A stretch of 64,000 nucleotides of DNA from an uncultured Flavobacteriaceae bacterium (GTDB lineage: Bacteria; Bacteroidota; Bacteroidia; Flavobacteriales; Flavobacteriaceae). Positions 16,744-25,634 of the stretch are shown one piece after another. How positions within the stretch are numbered: position 1 is the first letter of the stretch; each line of letters starts with the position of its first letter. A program made the position numbers and the translations under genes. The DNA lies in contig CANMSI010000001.1 in NCBI GenBank assembly GCA_947500575.1, positions 682,001-746,000 on the forward strand, given 5' to 3'. The notes under the pieces are model-generated. The model made no database searches and was not told the origin of the DNA. It was given only the letters and a program-made list of their open reading frames with translations.

Positions 16744-18162
16744 TTGTACACCATAATTGATATAGAAACCACTGGAAATGGCATTAAGGGTAATAAGATT
16801 ACAGAGATTGCTATTTTTAAATTCGACGGAGAACGTATTATAGAAGAATACACCTCCTTAGTGAATCCTGAATGCGAAATTCCATATTTTATTACCGGGC
16901 TTACGGGTATTGACAATGCGATGGTAAGGGATGCCCCTACCTTGGATGAGATTGCCTCCAAAATTCTAGAGATTACGAAAGACAGCATTTTTGTTGCTCA
17001 TAGTGTAAACTTTGATTACAACGTTATTAAAAATGAGTTAAAGACCCTTGGAATTGATTTTATTCGAAAAAAACTTTGTACGGTGCGGCTATCTAGAAAA
17101 CTCTTTCCTGGATACCACTCTTACAGTCTTGGAAAACTTTGTGCTGCCTTGAACATTCCATTAAAGGATAGGCATAGAGCAAAGGGAGATGCCCAGGCTA
17201 CGGTACTCCTTTTTCAAAAACTATTGCAGGTAGAAGGAGCAGCTACAGTTTTTAAATCTTTTTTGAATGCACGTTCTCAAGAAACTACATTGCCCCCCTC
17301 TTTGCCTAAAGCTATTTATGATAAATTACCTGAGGAACCAGGCATTTATTATTTTAAAGATGAAAAAGGACGTATTATCTATATTGGGAAAGCAAAGAAT
17401 ATCAAAAAAAGAGTTTTAAGCCATTTCTACGACAAAGCAACTAAAGAAATAAGTTTATGCAACGAAACAGCTCATATTGATTATGAACTCTCAGGGAATG
17501 AATTGCTGGCCCTATTGATGGAATCGACGGCGATTAAACACCATTATCCTAAATTCAATAGAGCGCAGAAAAAAACAGCGCAGGCATACGGTATTTTCTC
17601 CTATGAAGATAGACGTGGCATAAAACATATTGCCTTTAATAAGGTCAAAGCGATACCCAATCCTCTAGTAACAATGTACAATCAGGCAGATTGCAGAAGC
17701 TATTTAGAGGAGTTATGTATTGCTTTTGCACTTTGTCCAAAGTACTGTCATTTACAAGAAAATGTAGCGGCCTGTTCCCATTTCAGAATTAATGATTGTA
17801 AAGGAATCTGTAGAGATACAGAAACAATTACATCTTACAATAGCAGGGTTGTAGAAGCATTGGAGGCTATGGAAACCAAGGAAGAGAATTACCTCATAAA
17901 GGAAAAAGGTAGGGATGCCTTAGAAGATGCATTTATTTGGATTCAAAACGGCATGTATTGTGGCTATGGGTTTATTGATAAACAAACAACTATTGGATCG
18001 TTTGCAGATATTGAACCCTTTAGAACCGCACAAAAAGATACTCTAGATACACAGCGCATATTGCGTTCGTACATGCTTAAAAATCCTGAGAAGTTAGTTC
18101 CCTTAAAAGGAGCTATTCCCAATTTTCAAACACCAGACACCTTATCCATGTTTTCTTTTTAG
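16744..18162 (+). CDS. DnaQ-type exonuclease fused to GIY-YIG (UvrC/Cho-like) nuclease
   Basis: A 472-aa fusion. The N-terminal DEDD exonuclease shows IIDIETTGNG, HSVNFDYNVI and HRAKGDAQAT. A GIY-YIG domain follows from about residue 195 (PEEPGIYYFKD, then YIGKAKNIKKRV). A Cys-rich C-terminal region (CPKYCHL, CKGIC) completes it. This arrangement is common in Bacteroidota and likely works in DNA repair as a Cho-like incision enzyme. The start is TTG: the in-frame TGA at 16720 and the absence of any ATG before IDIETTG leave no alternative. Confidence 0.9.
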   Translation: MYTIIDIETTGNGIKGNKITEIAIFKFDGERIIEEYTSLVNPECEIPYFITGLTGIDNAMVRDAPTLDEIASKILEITKDSIFVAHSVNFDYNVIKNELKTLGIDFIRKKLCTVRLSRKLFPGYHSYSLGKLCAALNIPLKDRHRAKGDAQATVLLFQKLLQVEGAATVFKSFLNARSQETTLPPSLPKAIYDKLPEEPGIYYFKDEKGRIIYIGKAKNIKKRVLSHFYDKATKEISLCNETAHIDYELSGNELLALLMESTAIKHHYPKFNRAQKKTAQAYGIFSYEDRRGIKHIAFNKVKAIPNPLVTMYNQADCRSYLEELCIAFALCPKYCHLQENVAACSHFRINDCKGICRDTETITSYNSRVVEALEAMETKEENYLIKEKGRDALEDAFIWIQNGMYCGYGFIDKQTTIGSFADIEPFRTAQKDTLDTQRILRSYMLKNPEKLVPLKGAIPNFQTPDTLSMFSF

Positions 18163-18277
18163 TTAGTACGATCTAACCGCAGGTGGATTCTTAAAATTAT
18201 AAGGTATATTAAAATAAGGTTACTTACAGTAAAGGAAGTGGTAATGCTCGCCCAAGATTATGGGCAATGAGGTATAA

Positions 18278-18373
18278 TCAATTCTTTAATTTATGATACA
18301 TGCGAATTACAAAAAGAAGCCAGATCACAAAAATGACCGCTACGAAAATGGAGTATATCAAAATGAAATCCAT
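18278..18373 (-). CDS. 31-aa single-span membrane protein
   Basis: A short gene from the ATG at 18373, overlapping the preceding small gene's stop as TAATG. The product is one transmembrane helix (IYSIFVAVIFVIWLLFVI) with a basic C-terminal tail RMYHKLKN. A longer in-frame ORF upstream reads across the other small gene and is rejected. Function is unknown. Confidence 0.5.
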   Translation of the reverse strand: MDFILIYSIFVAVIFVIWLLFVIRMYHKLKN

Positions 18374-18555
18374 TACTTCTTGTATTTTAAGTAATTCATA
18401 AAACCTAATATAGTAGGTGCCCAAAATGCTATAAAAATGGCATCTAACTTGTTTCCTTGAAGGAAAAGAACTTCTGAGACGATAATAATGGAAATGACCA
18501 CTAGGAGTAAAATACAATTCATTACCCCAATACGCTCAACAAAATTTTTAAACAT
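18373..18555 (-). CDS. 60-aa two-span membrane protein
   Basis: Predicted to have two hydrophobic segments: CILLLVVISIIIVSEVLFL and a shorter one around FIAFWAPTILGFM. It ends in KYKK. It is translationally coupled to a 31-aa membrane peptide. Neither is a family I can name. The upstream 190 bp hold a TCACA-N6-TGTGA inverted repeat at 18604-18619. Confidence 0.55.
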   Translation of the reverse strand: MFKNFVERIGVMNCILLLVVISIIIVSEVLFLQGNKLDAIFIAFWAPTILGFMNYLKYKK

Positions 18556-18745
18556 ACTGATAAACTATTGCTTCTTAAAGATAGCTAAATTAAATGGCAA
18601 TTTTCACATTTTATTGTGATTTCTTTAACATTTTGAAGATTAAACAAAAAATGCGAAAAATCTTATAAAATTCACTAAAAAGAGCTTGTAAAGTTTATAA
18701 TTTGCTATTCTTGTTTAAGTATTTTGAGTATTCAATTTTGAAAAA

Positions 18746-20158
18746 CTACTTCAATGTGGAGGGACACACATAATTGGTAACCGCGACACCTGCCTTTTTC
18801 AAAGCGGCAAATCCACCTGCTACATCTATTAAATTATGAATACCTCTCCTTTTCAGAATAGATGCTGCAATCACGGAACGATAGCCTCCTGCACAGTGCA
18901 AATAAAATGATCCCTCTGAAGGAAATTCTGTCATATGATCGTTAAGAAAGTCTAAGGATGTATGTTGCGCATCTTCTACATGTTCCGCTTCAAATTCACC
19001 CTCTTTTCTAACATCAAAAACAGGCATCTCTTTAGAAGCAATAGCATCTTTTATTTCGCTAGCAGTAACAGAGTTAATGGTATCAAACTCCATATTTGCA
19101 TTTTTCCATGCTTCAAAGCCACCTTCCAAATACCCTAAGGTCTGATCAAAACCAACTCTAGATAAGCGCGTTATGGTCTCTTCTTCTCTTCCGTCTGGTG
19201 CGACCAATAGAATTGGCTGTGTTACATCTGCAATTAAAGCTCCCACCCATGGAGCAAAGCCACCATCTAATCCAATAAAGATAGATCTTGGAATATGACC
19301 TTGTACAAATTCATTTTGATGTCGTACATCCAACACCACTGCCCCAGTTTCATTTGCAACAGCTTCAAACGCATTTGCATTTAATGCCTTGGCTCCTCTC
19401 TCGATAACAGCTGCAATATCTTCATAGCCTTCTTTGTTCATTTTTACGTTCAGTGGAAAATATTGAGGTGGAGGAAGTAGACCCGCTGTTACCTCTTTGA
19501 TAAACTCCTCTTTGGTCATATCTGCTCGCAAGGCATAATTCATCTTTTTCTGATTTCCCAAAGTGTCCACAGTTTCCTTCATCATATTTTTTCCACAAGC
19601 AGAACCTGCACCATGCGCTGGGTATACTGTTACACTATCTGCTAAAGGCATAATCTTATTACGAAGACTATCATATAAAATACCAGCCAGATCTTCTTGC
19701 GTCATATCATCTGCTTTCTGTGCTAAATCAGGTCTTCCCACATCTCCTAAAAAAAGCGTGTCTCCAGAAAAAATAGCATGATCCTTCCCATCTTCATCCT
19801 TCAACAAATAGGTAGTACTTTCCATGGTATGACCCGGAGTATGAAGTGCCTTAATAGTAATAGCACCTACCTTAAATTCTTGCCCATCTTCTGCTATAAT
19901 TGCATCAAAAGTTGGGTTTGCATTGGGACCAAAGATAATAGGAGCCTTTGTTTCCTTGGATAGCGTTACATGACCGCTTACAAAATCTGCATGGAAGTGG
20001 GTTTCAAAAATATACTTGATGGTTGCCCCATCGGCCTTAGCTCGATCTAAATAAGGAACTACTTCTCGCAAAGGATCTATAATCGCTACTTCTCCATTAC
20101 TCTCAATATAATAAGTTCCTTGAGCCAAACAGCCCGTATATATCTGTTCTATATTCAT
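18746..20158 (-). CDS. persulfide-dioxygenase-like MBL-fold protein with two rhodanese domains
   Basis: A 470-aa protein. The N-terminal metallo-beta-lactamase domain has the ETHE1/CstB pattern: His54 and His56 in THFHADFVSGH, then HTPGHTMES and GDTLFLGDVGRPDLA. Two rhodanese domains follow. The first (about 255-350) reads LLVAPDGREE at the active loop and lacks the Cys. The second has LHCAGGYRS with the Cys intact. The enzyme would oxidise persulfides such as glutathione or CoA persulfide and move sulfane sulfur, protecting from sulfide. It follows the SulP transporter gene by 33 bp and has a candidate operator 50 bp upstream. Confidence 0.88.
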   Translation of the reverse strand: MNIEQIYTGCLAQGTYYIESNGEVAIIDPLREVVPYLDRAKADGATIKYIFETHFHADFVSGHVTLSKETKAPIIFGPNANPTFDAIIAEDGQEFKVGAITIKALHTPGHTMESTTYLLKDEDGKDHAIFSGDTLFLGDVGRPDLAQKADDMTQEDLAGILYDSLRNKIMPLADSVTVYPAHGAGSACGKNMMKETVDTLGNQKKMNYALRADMTKEEFIKEVTAGLLPPPQYFPLNVKMNKEGYEDIAAVIERGAKALNANAFEAVANETGAVVLDVRHQNEFVQGHIPRSIFIGLDGGFAPWVGALIADVTQPILLVAPDGREEETITRLSRVGFDQTLGYLEGGFEAWKNANMEFDTINSVTASEIKDAIASKEMPVFDVRKEGEFEAEHVEDAQHTSLDFLNDHMTEFPSEGSFYLHCAGGYRSVIAASILKRRGIHNLIDVAGGFAALKKAGVAVTNYVCPSTLK

Positions 20159-20191
20159 CTTCTTTTACTTAAATCTATAGCAAAAATACTG

Positions 20192-21946
20192 CTAATTCTT
20201 AATTACTTTGGTGACATTTGTCACATTCATTCTATTTTGATGCGCTACTTTTCCTTGAATAATGGATACCGAACTGGGATCATCAAAATAGGCCACAGCC
20301 TCTTTCGTTTTTACAAATAAGAATTCTCTATGCAAGGCTTTTATAATTCCACTTCTAAAAATAATATCTCGGGTAGGGCCAATGGCCCCGGCAATGTAAA
20401 ATTGTAGGTTTTTTTGATGGATCTCTTCAATGACAGAAGTAAGCATGTTGGTAGCAGTACTATCTATGTAGTTAATAGCTTCCGCATTTAAAATAACTCC
20501 TTTTAAACCCGGTCCTTTCGCTTCGATATGATGAAATAGTTGCTTCTTAAAATAGGCAGAGTTTCCAAAATAGAGCTGGGCATCAAATCGTATAATTAGC
20601 AAATCCTCTCTCATGGCTACTTCATCTCCAAAACGATTTATATTCTTATAATAATCAGAATTTTTGATATTTCCCAGTACTGCAAAATGAGGATTGGAGG
20701 TCCTATATACCATAAGTAACAAAGAGAATAACACTCCAATTAGAATCCCTTCCTTAATGCCTATAAATAAGGTCGCCAAAAAGGTCACTAGCAATACCAC
20801 AAATTCGTCTTTTCTGTGTTTCCAGAGTATTTTAGGATAGGACCAATTAATAAGACCAAAGACAGAGACCATAATTATGGAGGCCAAAATAGCATTAGGA
20901 AGGTAATAGAAAAGGGGTGTTAAAAAGAGTAATGTTATGATTACCATTCCTACACTTAATAAAGTAGACAAGGTGGTCTTTGCTCCAGATTCTCCATTAA
21001 TTGCGGAACGCGAAAAACTAGCGGTAACTGGATATGCTTGAAAAAACGACCCCACCATATTGGAACTGCCTAGAGCTACTAATTCCTGATTGGCATCTAT
21101 AGTTTCCATATTACTTTTCTCTTCCAAAGCTTTTCCAATAGAAATCGCCTCTAAATATCCTACCAAGGCCAAGGTGAGGGCTATAGGCCATATATCTGAA
21201 AGGTTTTGCACACTAAATTCTGGGGTTTGAAAAGAGGGCAAACCAACTGGAATATTGCCCACAATTTGTACTCCGTAACTTTCCAATTTTAAAAAATAAA
21301 CACCTACTATTCCTAAAATCACTGCCAACAAAATGCCAGGTATTCTGGGATTCCACCTTTTTAAAACTACAATGAGTAAAATGCCAACAAGACCAATAGC
21401 CAAATCATATATATTAGTATCTGCTAACTTCTCAAAGGCATTGAGAATTAACTGATGAAATTTACTACTCTTCTCTATTTCAGTTCCTAATAAATGCTTT
21501 AGCTGACTAAATATGATAATCAAAGCAGCCGCTGAAGTAAAACCACTTATAACGGGCCTAGATAAAAAATTTACCAAAAAACCCATTCTAAATACGCCCA
21601 AAGTTAACTGAATAGCACCCACAGCAAATGAGAGTAAAATGGCCATTGCAATATAATTTTCTACTCCAGTAATTGCCAATGCTCCCAAACCTGCTGCCAC
21701 CAATAGAGAATCCATTGCCACCGGCCCCACTGCCAACTGTCTTGAAGTTCCCAAAAAGGCATACATAATTAAAGGAAGTAAAGAAGCGTATAAGCCATAA
21801 ACAGGTGGAAGACCAGCAATCATGGCATATGCCATACCCTGTGGAATTAAAATGATTCCTACGGTAAGACCCGCAATCAGATCCTTAGAAAAGTCAGATT
21901 TTTTATAGTGTGGTACCCATTCTAAAAAAGGCAAAAACCGTCGCAT
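20192..21946 (-). CDS. SulP-family inorganic anion transporter with STAS domain
   Basis: A 584-aa membrane protein. The N-terminus has the SulP signature (KDLIAGLTVGIILIPQGMAY) and about a dozen hydrophobic spans up to residue 410. A cytoplasmic STAS domain follows (LKGVILNAEAINYIDSTA). The substrate is probably sulfate or bicarbonate and cannot be fixed from sequence. Co-transcription with the persulfide dioxygenase-like gene favours export or exchange of sulfur oxyanions. A GTAAC-N4-GTTAC site lies 35 bp upstream of the start. Confidence 0.92.
   Translation of the reverse strand: MRRFLPFLEWVPHYKKSDFSKDLIAGLTVGIILIPQGMAYAMIAGLPPVYGLYASLLPLIMYAFLGTSRQLAVGPVAMDSLLVAAGLGALAITGVENYIAMAILLSFAVGAIQLTLGVFRMGFLVNFLSRPVISGFTSAAALIIIFSQLKHLLGTEIEKSSKFHQLILNAFEKLADTNIYDLAIGLVGILLIVVLKRWNPRIPGILLAVILGIVGVYFLKLESYGVQIVGNIPVGLPSFQTPEFSVQNLSDIWPIALTLALVGYLEAISIGKALEEKSNMETIDANQELVALGSSNMVGSFFQAYPVTASFSRSAINGESGAKTTLSTLLSVGMVIITLLFLTPLFYYLPNAILASIIMVSVFGLINWSYPKILWKHRKDEFVVLLVTFLATLFIGIKEGILIGVLFSLLLMVYRTSNPHFAVLGNIKNSDYYKNINRFGDEVAMREDLLIIRFDAQLYFGNSAYFKKQLFHHIEAKGPGLKGVILNAEAINYIDSTATNMLTSVIEEIHQKNLQFYIAGAIGPTRDIIFRSGIIKALHREFLFVKTKEAVAYFDDPSSVSIIQGKVAHQNRMNVTNVTKVIKN
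20211..20224. promoter_or_regulatory. GTGAC-N4-GTCAC inverted repeat, candidate Crp/Fnr-family operator
   Basis: A perfect 5-bp-arm palindrome (GTGACATTTGTCAC). It lies within the last codons of the SulP gene and 53-66 bp upstream of the MBL-rhodanese start. It is close in form to a second site upstream of SulP. The spacing and 4-base centre fit Fnr/Dnr/HcpR-type dimer sites. Confidence 0.4.
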
Positions 21947-21980
21947 AAGTCAAAAGTACTACTAAATCTGGAAATGTCTA

Positions 21981-21994
21981 GTAACTTAGGTTAC
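21981..21994. promoter_or_regulatory. GTAAC-N4-GTTAC inverted repeat, candidate Crp/Fnr-family operator
   Basis: A perfect 5-bp-arm palindrome (GTAACTTAGGTTAC) in the 53-bp gap upstream of the SulP start, 35-48 bp from the ATG. It shares the pattern GTrAC-N4-GTyAC with the site before the MBL-rhodanese gene. Confidence 0.4.
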
Positions 21995-21999
21995 CCTAC

Positions 22000-22680
22000 T
22001 TATTTGGTTCCAGGGAAAATTTTTAAATAGAAGGTCCTAAGTTCCATTAATTCTTTCTTTTTGGGATTTTGTATACTCAATTGATGCATCAATTTAATTC
22101 CATCTTCACAATGCTGTTTTTGGGCTGCGCATTGATAGCTATATGCAAGGGTCAATCGATAATTCGCGTCATATTCATTTGGAAATAATTTTAAAGCTTC
22201 TTGATATTGAAAAATGGCATTATGCCAATGCTCTTCTTTTAGCCATCTGTCGCCATCTTCTATAAAAAATTGGTATGTATCTAATGGATTCAAACCTCCT
22301 CTTTGTTCCTTATTTTGGTATGGATAGTCTAAAATATCGGATTTAGAATGAGCGGACCAAGAAACAAATACTGCCATACAGATAGTTACTATTCCAAAAG
22401 CAAGGAACAACTTACGATACTCCGCCTTTCTATGTTTGTTTAATTTGTTTCTAACTTCTTTAAGCTGATGCGGAGTGGCTTTTTTTGTAAATATTTTAGT
22501 TTCAGCATTCGTATAAAACTTCTCTTTAGTATTTAGAAAGGAACGCTCTTTTTTAAACATGCTCTTCTTACGCAACAACAGTTTATTGTTGCGCAAAATA
22601 GTAATCATTGCAGCAATACTTCCTCCACCAGCCATCATATCTACATTATGAGTTGTATTAATACGTCTGGAAATTCTCAT
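22000..22680 (-). CDS. conserved membrane protein with TPR-like C-terminus
   Basis: I start this gene at the ATG at 22680 (MRISRRINTTHNVDMMAGGG); an upstream extension would run into the promoter of the divergent ligase gene. The 226-aa product has a cytoplasmic basic N-terminus, one membrane span near residue 95 (AFGIVTICMAVFVSW), and a C-terminal TPR-like segment (WHNAIFQYQEALKLFPNEYD). The family seems restricted to flavobacteria and its function is not known to me. It precedes SulP by 53 bp. Confidence 0.7.
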   Translation of the reverse strand: MRISRRINTTHNVDMMAGGGSIAAMITILRNNKLLLRKKSMFKKERSFLNTKEKFYTNAETKIFTKKATPHQLKEVRNKLNKHRKAEYRKLFLAFGIVTICMAVFVSWSAHSKSDILDYPYQNKEQRGGLNPLDTYQFFIEDGDRWLKEEHWHNAIFQYQEALKLFPNEYDANYRLTLAYSYQCAAQKQHCEDGIKLMHQLSIQNPKKKELMELRTFYLKIFPGTK

Positions 22681-22771
22681 AATTGTTACATAGTACCTTA
22701 TTTCCGATACTTTCAGGAAATCTGTTAAAAGTAATTTTTGTAATTTCCTTGTATCAATACATTTCATACCT

Positions 22772-24319
22772 ATGTTAAACCTTTCTGTACTGTTAGAAGA
22801 TAGCGCCCGGAAGTTTCCTAACAAGGAAGCTTTTGTTTTTATGGATACCTCCTTGAGTTACGCACAAATTAATGGGGCCGCCAATCAAATAGCAAATGGC
22901 CTAAAATCTCTAGGAATTAAACCAGGAGATAAGGTGGCATTGAGCTGTCTTAATCTACCCTATTTTCCAATGATCTATTTTGGTATTCTAAAAGCAGGTG
23001 CCACGGTAGTTCCTTTAAGTGTTTTGCTCAAGAGGGAAGAAATTAGTTATCATTTAAAAGATTCAGATGCCAAGGCCTATTTGTGTTTTACTGGTACCCC
23101 AGAACTTCCTATGGGAGAAGAAGGCTATGCAGGTTTTAAAGATGCCAACTTATGCGAGCATTTTTATTTAATTACTCCCAAACCCACAGATGTTAGTCCA
23201 ATAGCAGAAGTAAAAACCCTTGGTTCTCTTATGCAAGGACAATTGCCAGTAACAGAGACGGCTGCTACCAATGCCACCGACACAGCGGTAATCATCTACA
23301 CTTCTGGAACCACAGGCCAACCAAAAGGAGCGGAGCTTACACATTCCAATCTTTTGCAAAATGCAATTCTCACTAGTGATATTTTTAGTGCTTCCCCTAA
23401 AGATACCTTATTATTAGTGCTTCCCTTGTTCCATATTTTTGGTATGACCTGCCTAATGAATGCAGGTATCTATAGAGGTACCACCAATGTATTGCTTCCA
23501 CGTTTTGACGCCGCCACCGTATTGAAGCTGATGCTACAACACAAGATTACAATTTTTGCTGGAGTACCCACCATGTATTGGGGGCTTTTAAACTGTGATG
23601 ATGCAACTATTGACACTGATGGCATTGCCACTAATCTAAGATTATGTGTATCTGGAGGAGCCTCCCTACCTCTAAAAGTCTTGGAAGATTTCGAAACAAA
23701 ATTTAAGGTACCTATTTTGGAAGGTTTTGGCATGTCTGAAGGTTCTCCGGTAGTAACCTTTAATCAAATAGACTTAGGAAAGAAGCCCGGAAGTATTGGA
23801 AAACCTGTGTGGGGTGTTGAAGTAAAATTGGTGGATGAAAACGATCAAGAGGTACCTATAGGTGAGAAAGGAGAATTAATATACCGAGGACACAATGTAA
23901 TGAAAGGCTACTACAAGCGCCCAGAAGCAAATGCCAAAACCATTAAAGACGGATGGTTATATTCTGGTGATGTTGCAATGAAGGATGAAGAAGGGTTTTT
24001 CTATATTGTGGATCGCACAAAAGATATGATCATTAGAGGAGGATTAAATGTGTATCCTAGAGAAGTTGAAGAGGTTCTAATGAAACACCAAGCTGTTTCT
24101 TTGGTTGCCGTAATTGGCATTCCTGATGAAAAATTTGGGGAAGAAATAAAGGCATTTGTGGTTTTAAAAGAGGGTGAAAGTGTTTCGGATTCCGATCTAA
24201 TTGAGTGGACCAAAGAGCATATTGCCGCTTATAAGTACCCTCGTATCATTGAATTTACGAAAGGATTGCCTATGAGTGCCACAGGTAAAATCCTAAAAAA
24301 AGAACTTCGTAAACTATAA
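22772..24319 (+). CDS. long-chain acyl-CoA ligase (AMP-forming)
   Basis: A 515-aa acyl-adenylate ligase. The AMP-binding P-loop YTSGTTGQPKGAELTH sits at about residues 175-190. GFGMSEGSPV and the WLYSGDVAMKDEEGFFYIVD core follow, and the C-terminal catalytic Lys is in SATGKILKKELRKL. It activates fatty acids with ATP and CoA for beta-oxidation or lipid synthesis. Chain-length preference cannot be read from sequence. It is a single-gene unit, divergent from the TPR-like gene. Confidence 0.92.
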   Translation: MLNLSVLLEDSARKFPNKEAFVFMDTSLSYAQINGAANQIANGLKSLGIKPGDKVALSCLNLPYFPMIYFGILKAGATVVPLSVLLKREEISYHLKDSDAKAYLCFTGTPELPMGEEGYAGFKDANLCEHFYLITPKPTDVSPIAEVKTLGSLMQGQLPVTETAATNATDTAVIIYTSGTTGQPKGAELTHSNLLQNAILTSDIFSASPKDTLLLVLPLFHIFGMTCLMNAGIYRGTTNVLLPRFDAATVLKLMLQHKITIFAGVPTMYWGLLNCDDATIDTDGIATNLRLCVSGGASLPLKVLEDFETKFKVPILEGFGMSEGSPVVTFNQIDLGKKPGSIGKPVWGVEVKLVDENDQEVPIGEKGELIYRGHNVMKGYYKRPEANAKTIKDGWLYSGDVAMKDEEGFFYIVDRTKDMIIRGGLNVYPREVEEVLMKHQAVSLVAVIGIPDEKFGEEIKAFVVLKEGESVSDSDLIEWTKEHIAAYKYPRIIEFTKGLPMSATGKILKKELRKL

Positions 24320-24328
24320 AATCGCGAT

Positions 24329-24922
24329 TCATTCATTTAATTGTCCAAGGAATACATTTACTTTAGGATTCATTGGATTCCCTGCTGATCTGCGCATTAC
24401 CACTATTTGTCCTGAATGCCAAACCGCATCTTCTATGGGACCATTAATCTGATTCCAAAAAGGGAATTCCTGACTTCCATTCGCATTTTTGAAAATTATC
24501 TTATGTTCAGAAAGATCTTTAGAAACCGCATATAGTGCACTTGCCTTCTCCAAATTCAATAAGGTTTGTTTGCGTTTTTCTATAAAGCTAAGTTCCTCTT
24601 TTACCTCTTGGGTACGATCATTTGCTTTCTTCTCTGCCGAAGTTAAAATCATTTTAGACAAGCCATATAAATGATCTACAGTAGCTGTAATATCTCTTCC
24701 TTTTTCACTTGGCTTATAGCTCATGTTTCCATCTGTAAGACCTTCCGTTGCCCAATAATATCTAAAACCTAATCCATCAATCATTCTAGCAACCATAGTG
24801 CCAGCTGTAAAGGTTTTTGGGGCTTCCGGGATTTTGTGATAGGGTATCGTATCAGTTGAGGGTTCTTGCGCAGTAGATATGGCACAAATCGCTAAGGCAA
24901 AAAGTATTAAGAAAGATCTCAT
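24329..24922 (-). CDS. secreted DinB-like protein
   Basis: A 197-aa protein with a signal peptide (FLILFALAICAISTAQ). The body has a four-helix DinB/YfiT-like pattern, with DHLYGLSKMIL and a late VWHSGQIVVMRRSAGNP. The His residues in these segments are the usual metal ligands. Family members include thiol-dependent transferases, but most are uncharacterised. It is convergent with the acyl-CoA ligase gene. Confidence 0.75.
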   Translation of the reverse strand: MRSFLILFALAICAISTAQEPSTDTIPYHKIPEAPKTFTAGTMVARMIDGLGFRYYWATEGLTDGNMSYKPSEKGRDITATVDHLYGLSKMILTSAEKKANDRTQEVKEELSFIEKRKQTLLNLEKASALYAVSKDLSEHKIIFKNANGSQEFPFWNQINGPIEDAVWHSGQIVVMRRSAGNPMNPKVNVFLGQLNE

Positions 24923-24992
24923 ATCGTAGAATTAATTCAAATTTTAAAGCTGTATTTAAAGAGACAAAGATAAACAAGTATGGACATAAGAA

Positions 24993-25625
24993 TTATAAAT
25001 CCAATACCTTAATCTGATTTCTATTCATGGTAATTTTCCCTTCGCGCTCCAACTTTTTTAAAAGTCGAGAAATAACCACTCTTGAAGTATGCAAATCTTG
25101 AGCAATATCTTGATGTGTTGTATGTATCAAATCATCATGGGTCACCTTCGCCTTGTCCTGTAAATGCTTTAGAAGACGCTCATCCATTCGTAAAAAAGCC
25201 AAGGTATCTATGGTTTCAAGTAATTCTGTCATTCTAGAGTGGTAACTATCTAAAATGAACATACGCCAACTACTGTATTTTCCCATCCATAGTTCCATTT
25301 GTTGTACAGGAATCATTAGTAAACTGGTGTCCGTTTCTGCCACCGCCCTTATCTCACTATTATTTTTCCCCAAACAGCAAGAAAACGTCATGGCACAGGT
25401 ATCTCCACGTTCAATAAAATATAACAAAAGTTCATCCCCTTGATCGTCCTCGCGCATTATTTTAATAGCACCTTCTAACAACAAAGGCATCGCAGTAATC
25501 GCATCTCCAATATCCATCAATTGGGTTCCTTGTACTACTTTCTTAGCGGTACTGAGCTTATCTATTTCCTGAAGTAATTCTGATTCAAAAAGATAACCAT
25601 AATGTTGTTCTAGGGCAGTGTTCAT
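24993..25625 (-). CDS. Crp/Fnr-family transcriptional regulator with Cys77/Cys83-Cys84
   Basis: A 210-aa regulator. The N-terminal cyclic-nucleotide-binding-like beta barrel spans about residues 20-120. A C-terminal winged helix has the recognition segment HTTHQDIAQDLHTSRVVISR. The effector domain carries three cysteines, in DTCAMTFSCCLGKNNS (Cys77, Cys83, Cys84), a feature I associate with regulators near sulfur and persulfide genes. No cAMP-binding Arg motif is clear. It is the last gene of an M20 peptidase-epimerase-regulator operon and is a candidate controller of the nearby sulfur genes. Confidence 0.88.
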   Translation of the reverse strand: MNTALEQHYGYLFESELLQEIDKLSTAKKVVQGTQLMDIGDAITAMPLLLEGAIKIMREDDQGDELLLYFIERGDTCAMTFSCCLGKNNSEIRAVAETDTSLLMIPVQQMELWMGKYSSWRMFILDSYHSRMTELLETIDTLAFLRMDERLLKHLQDKAKVTHDDLIHTTHQDIAQDLHTSRVVISRLLKKLEREGKITMNRNQIKVLDL

Positions 25626-25634
25626 TCTATTTCT

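Noticed and set aside
18374-18517. Longer 79-aa version of the 31-aa membrane protein
   Set aside because: The extension lies in an alternative frame of the 60-aa gene and has poor, non-membrane composition. The TAATG junction supports the short form.
18604-18619. TCACA-N6-TGTGA palindrome as a Crp site
   Set aside because: The half-sites are in the reverse order of the Crp consensus and it is in an AT-rich stretch upstream of an unassigned gene. Only noted as a repeat.
22681-22824. N-terminal extension of the TPR-like gene to 22824
   Set aside because: It would overlap the start of the divergent acyl-CoA ligase gene. The conserved N-terminus starts at the ATG at 22680.
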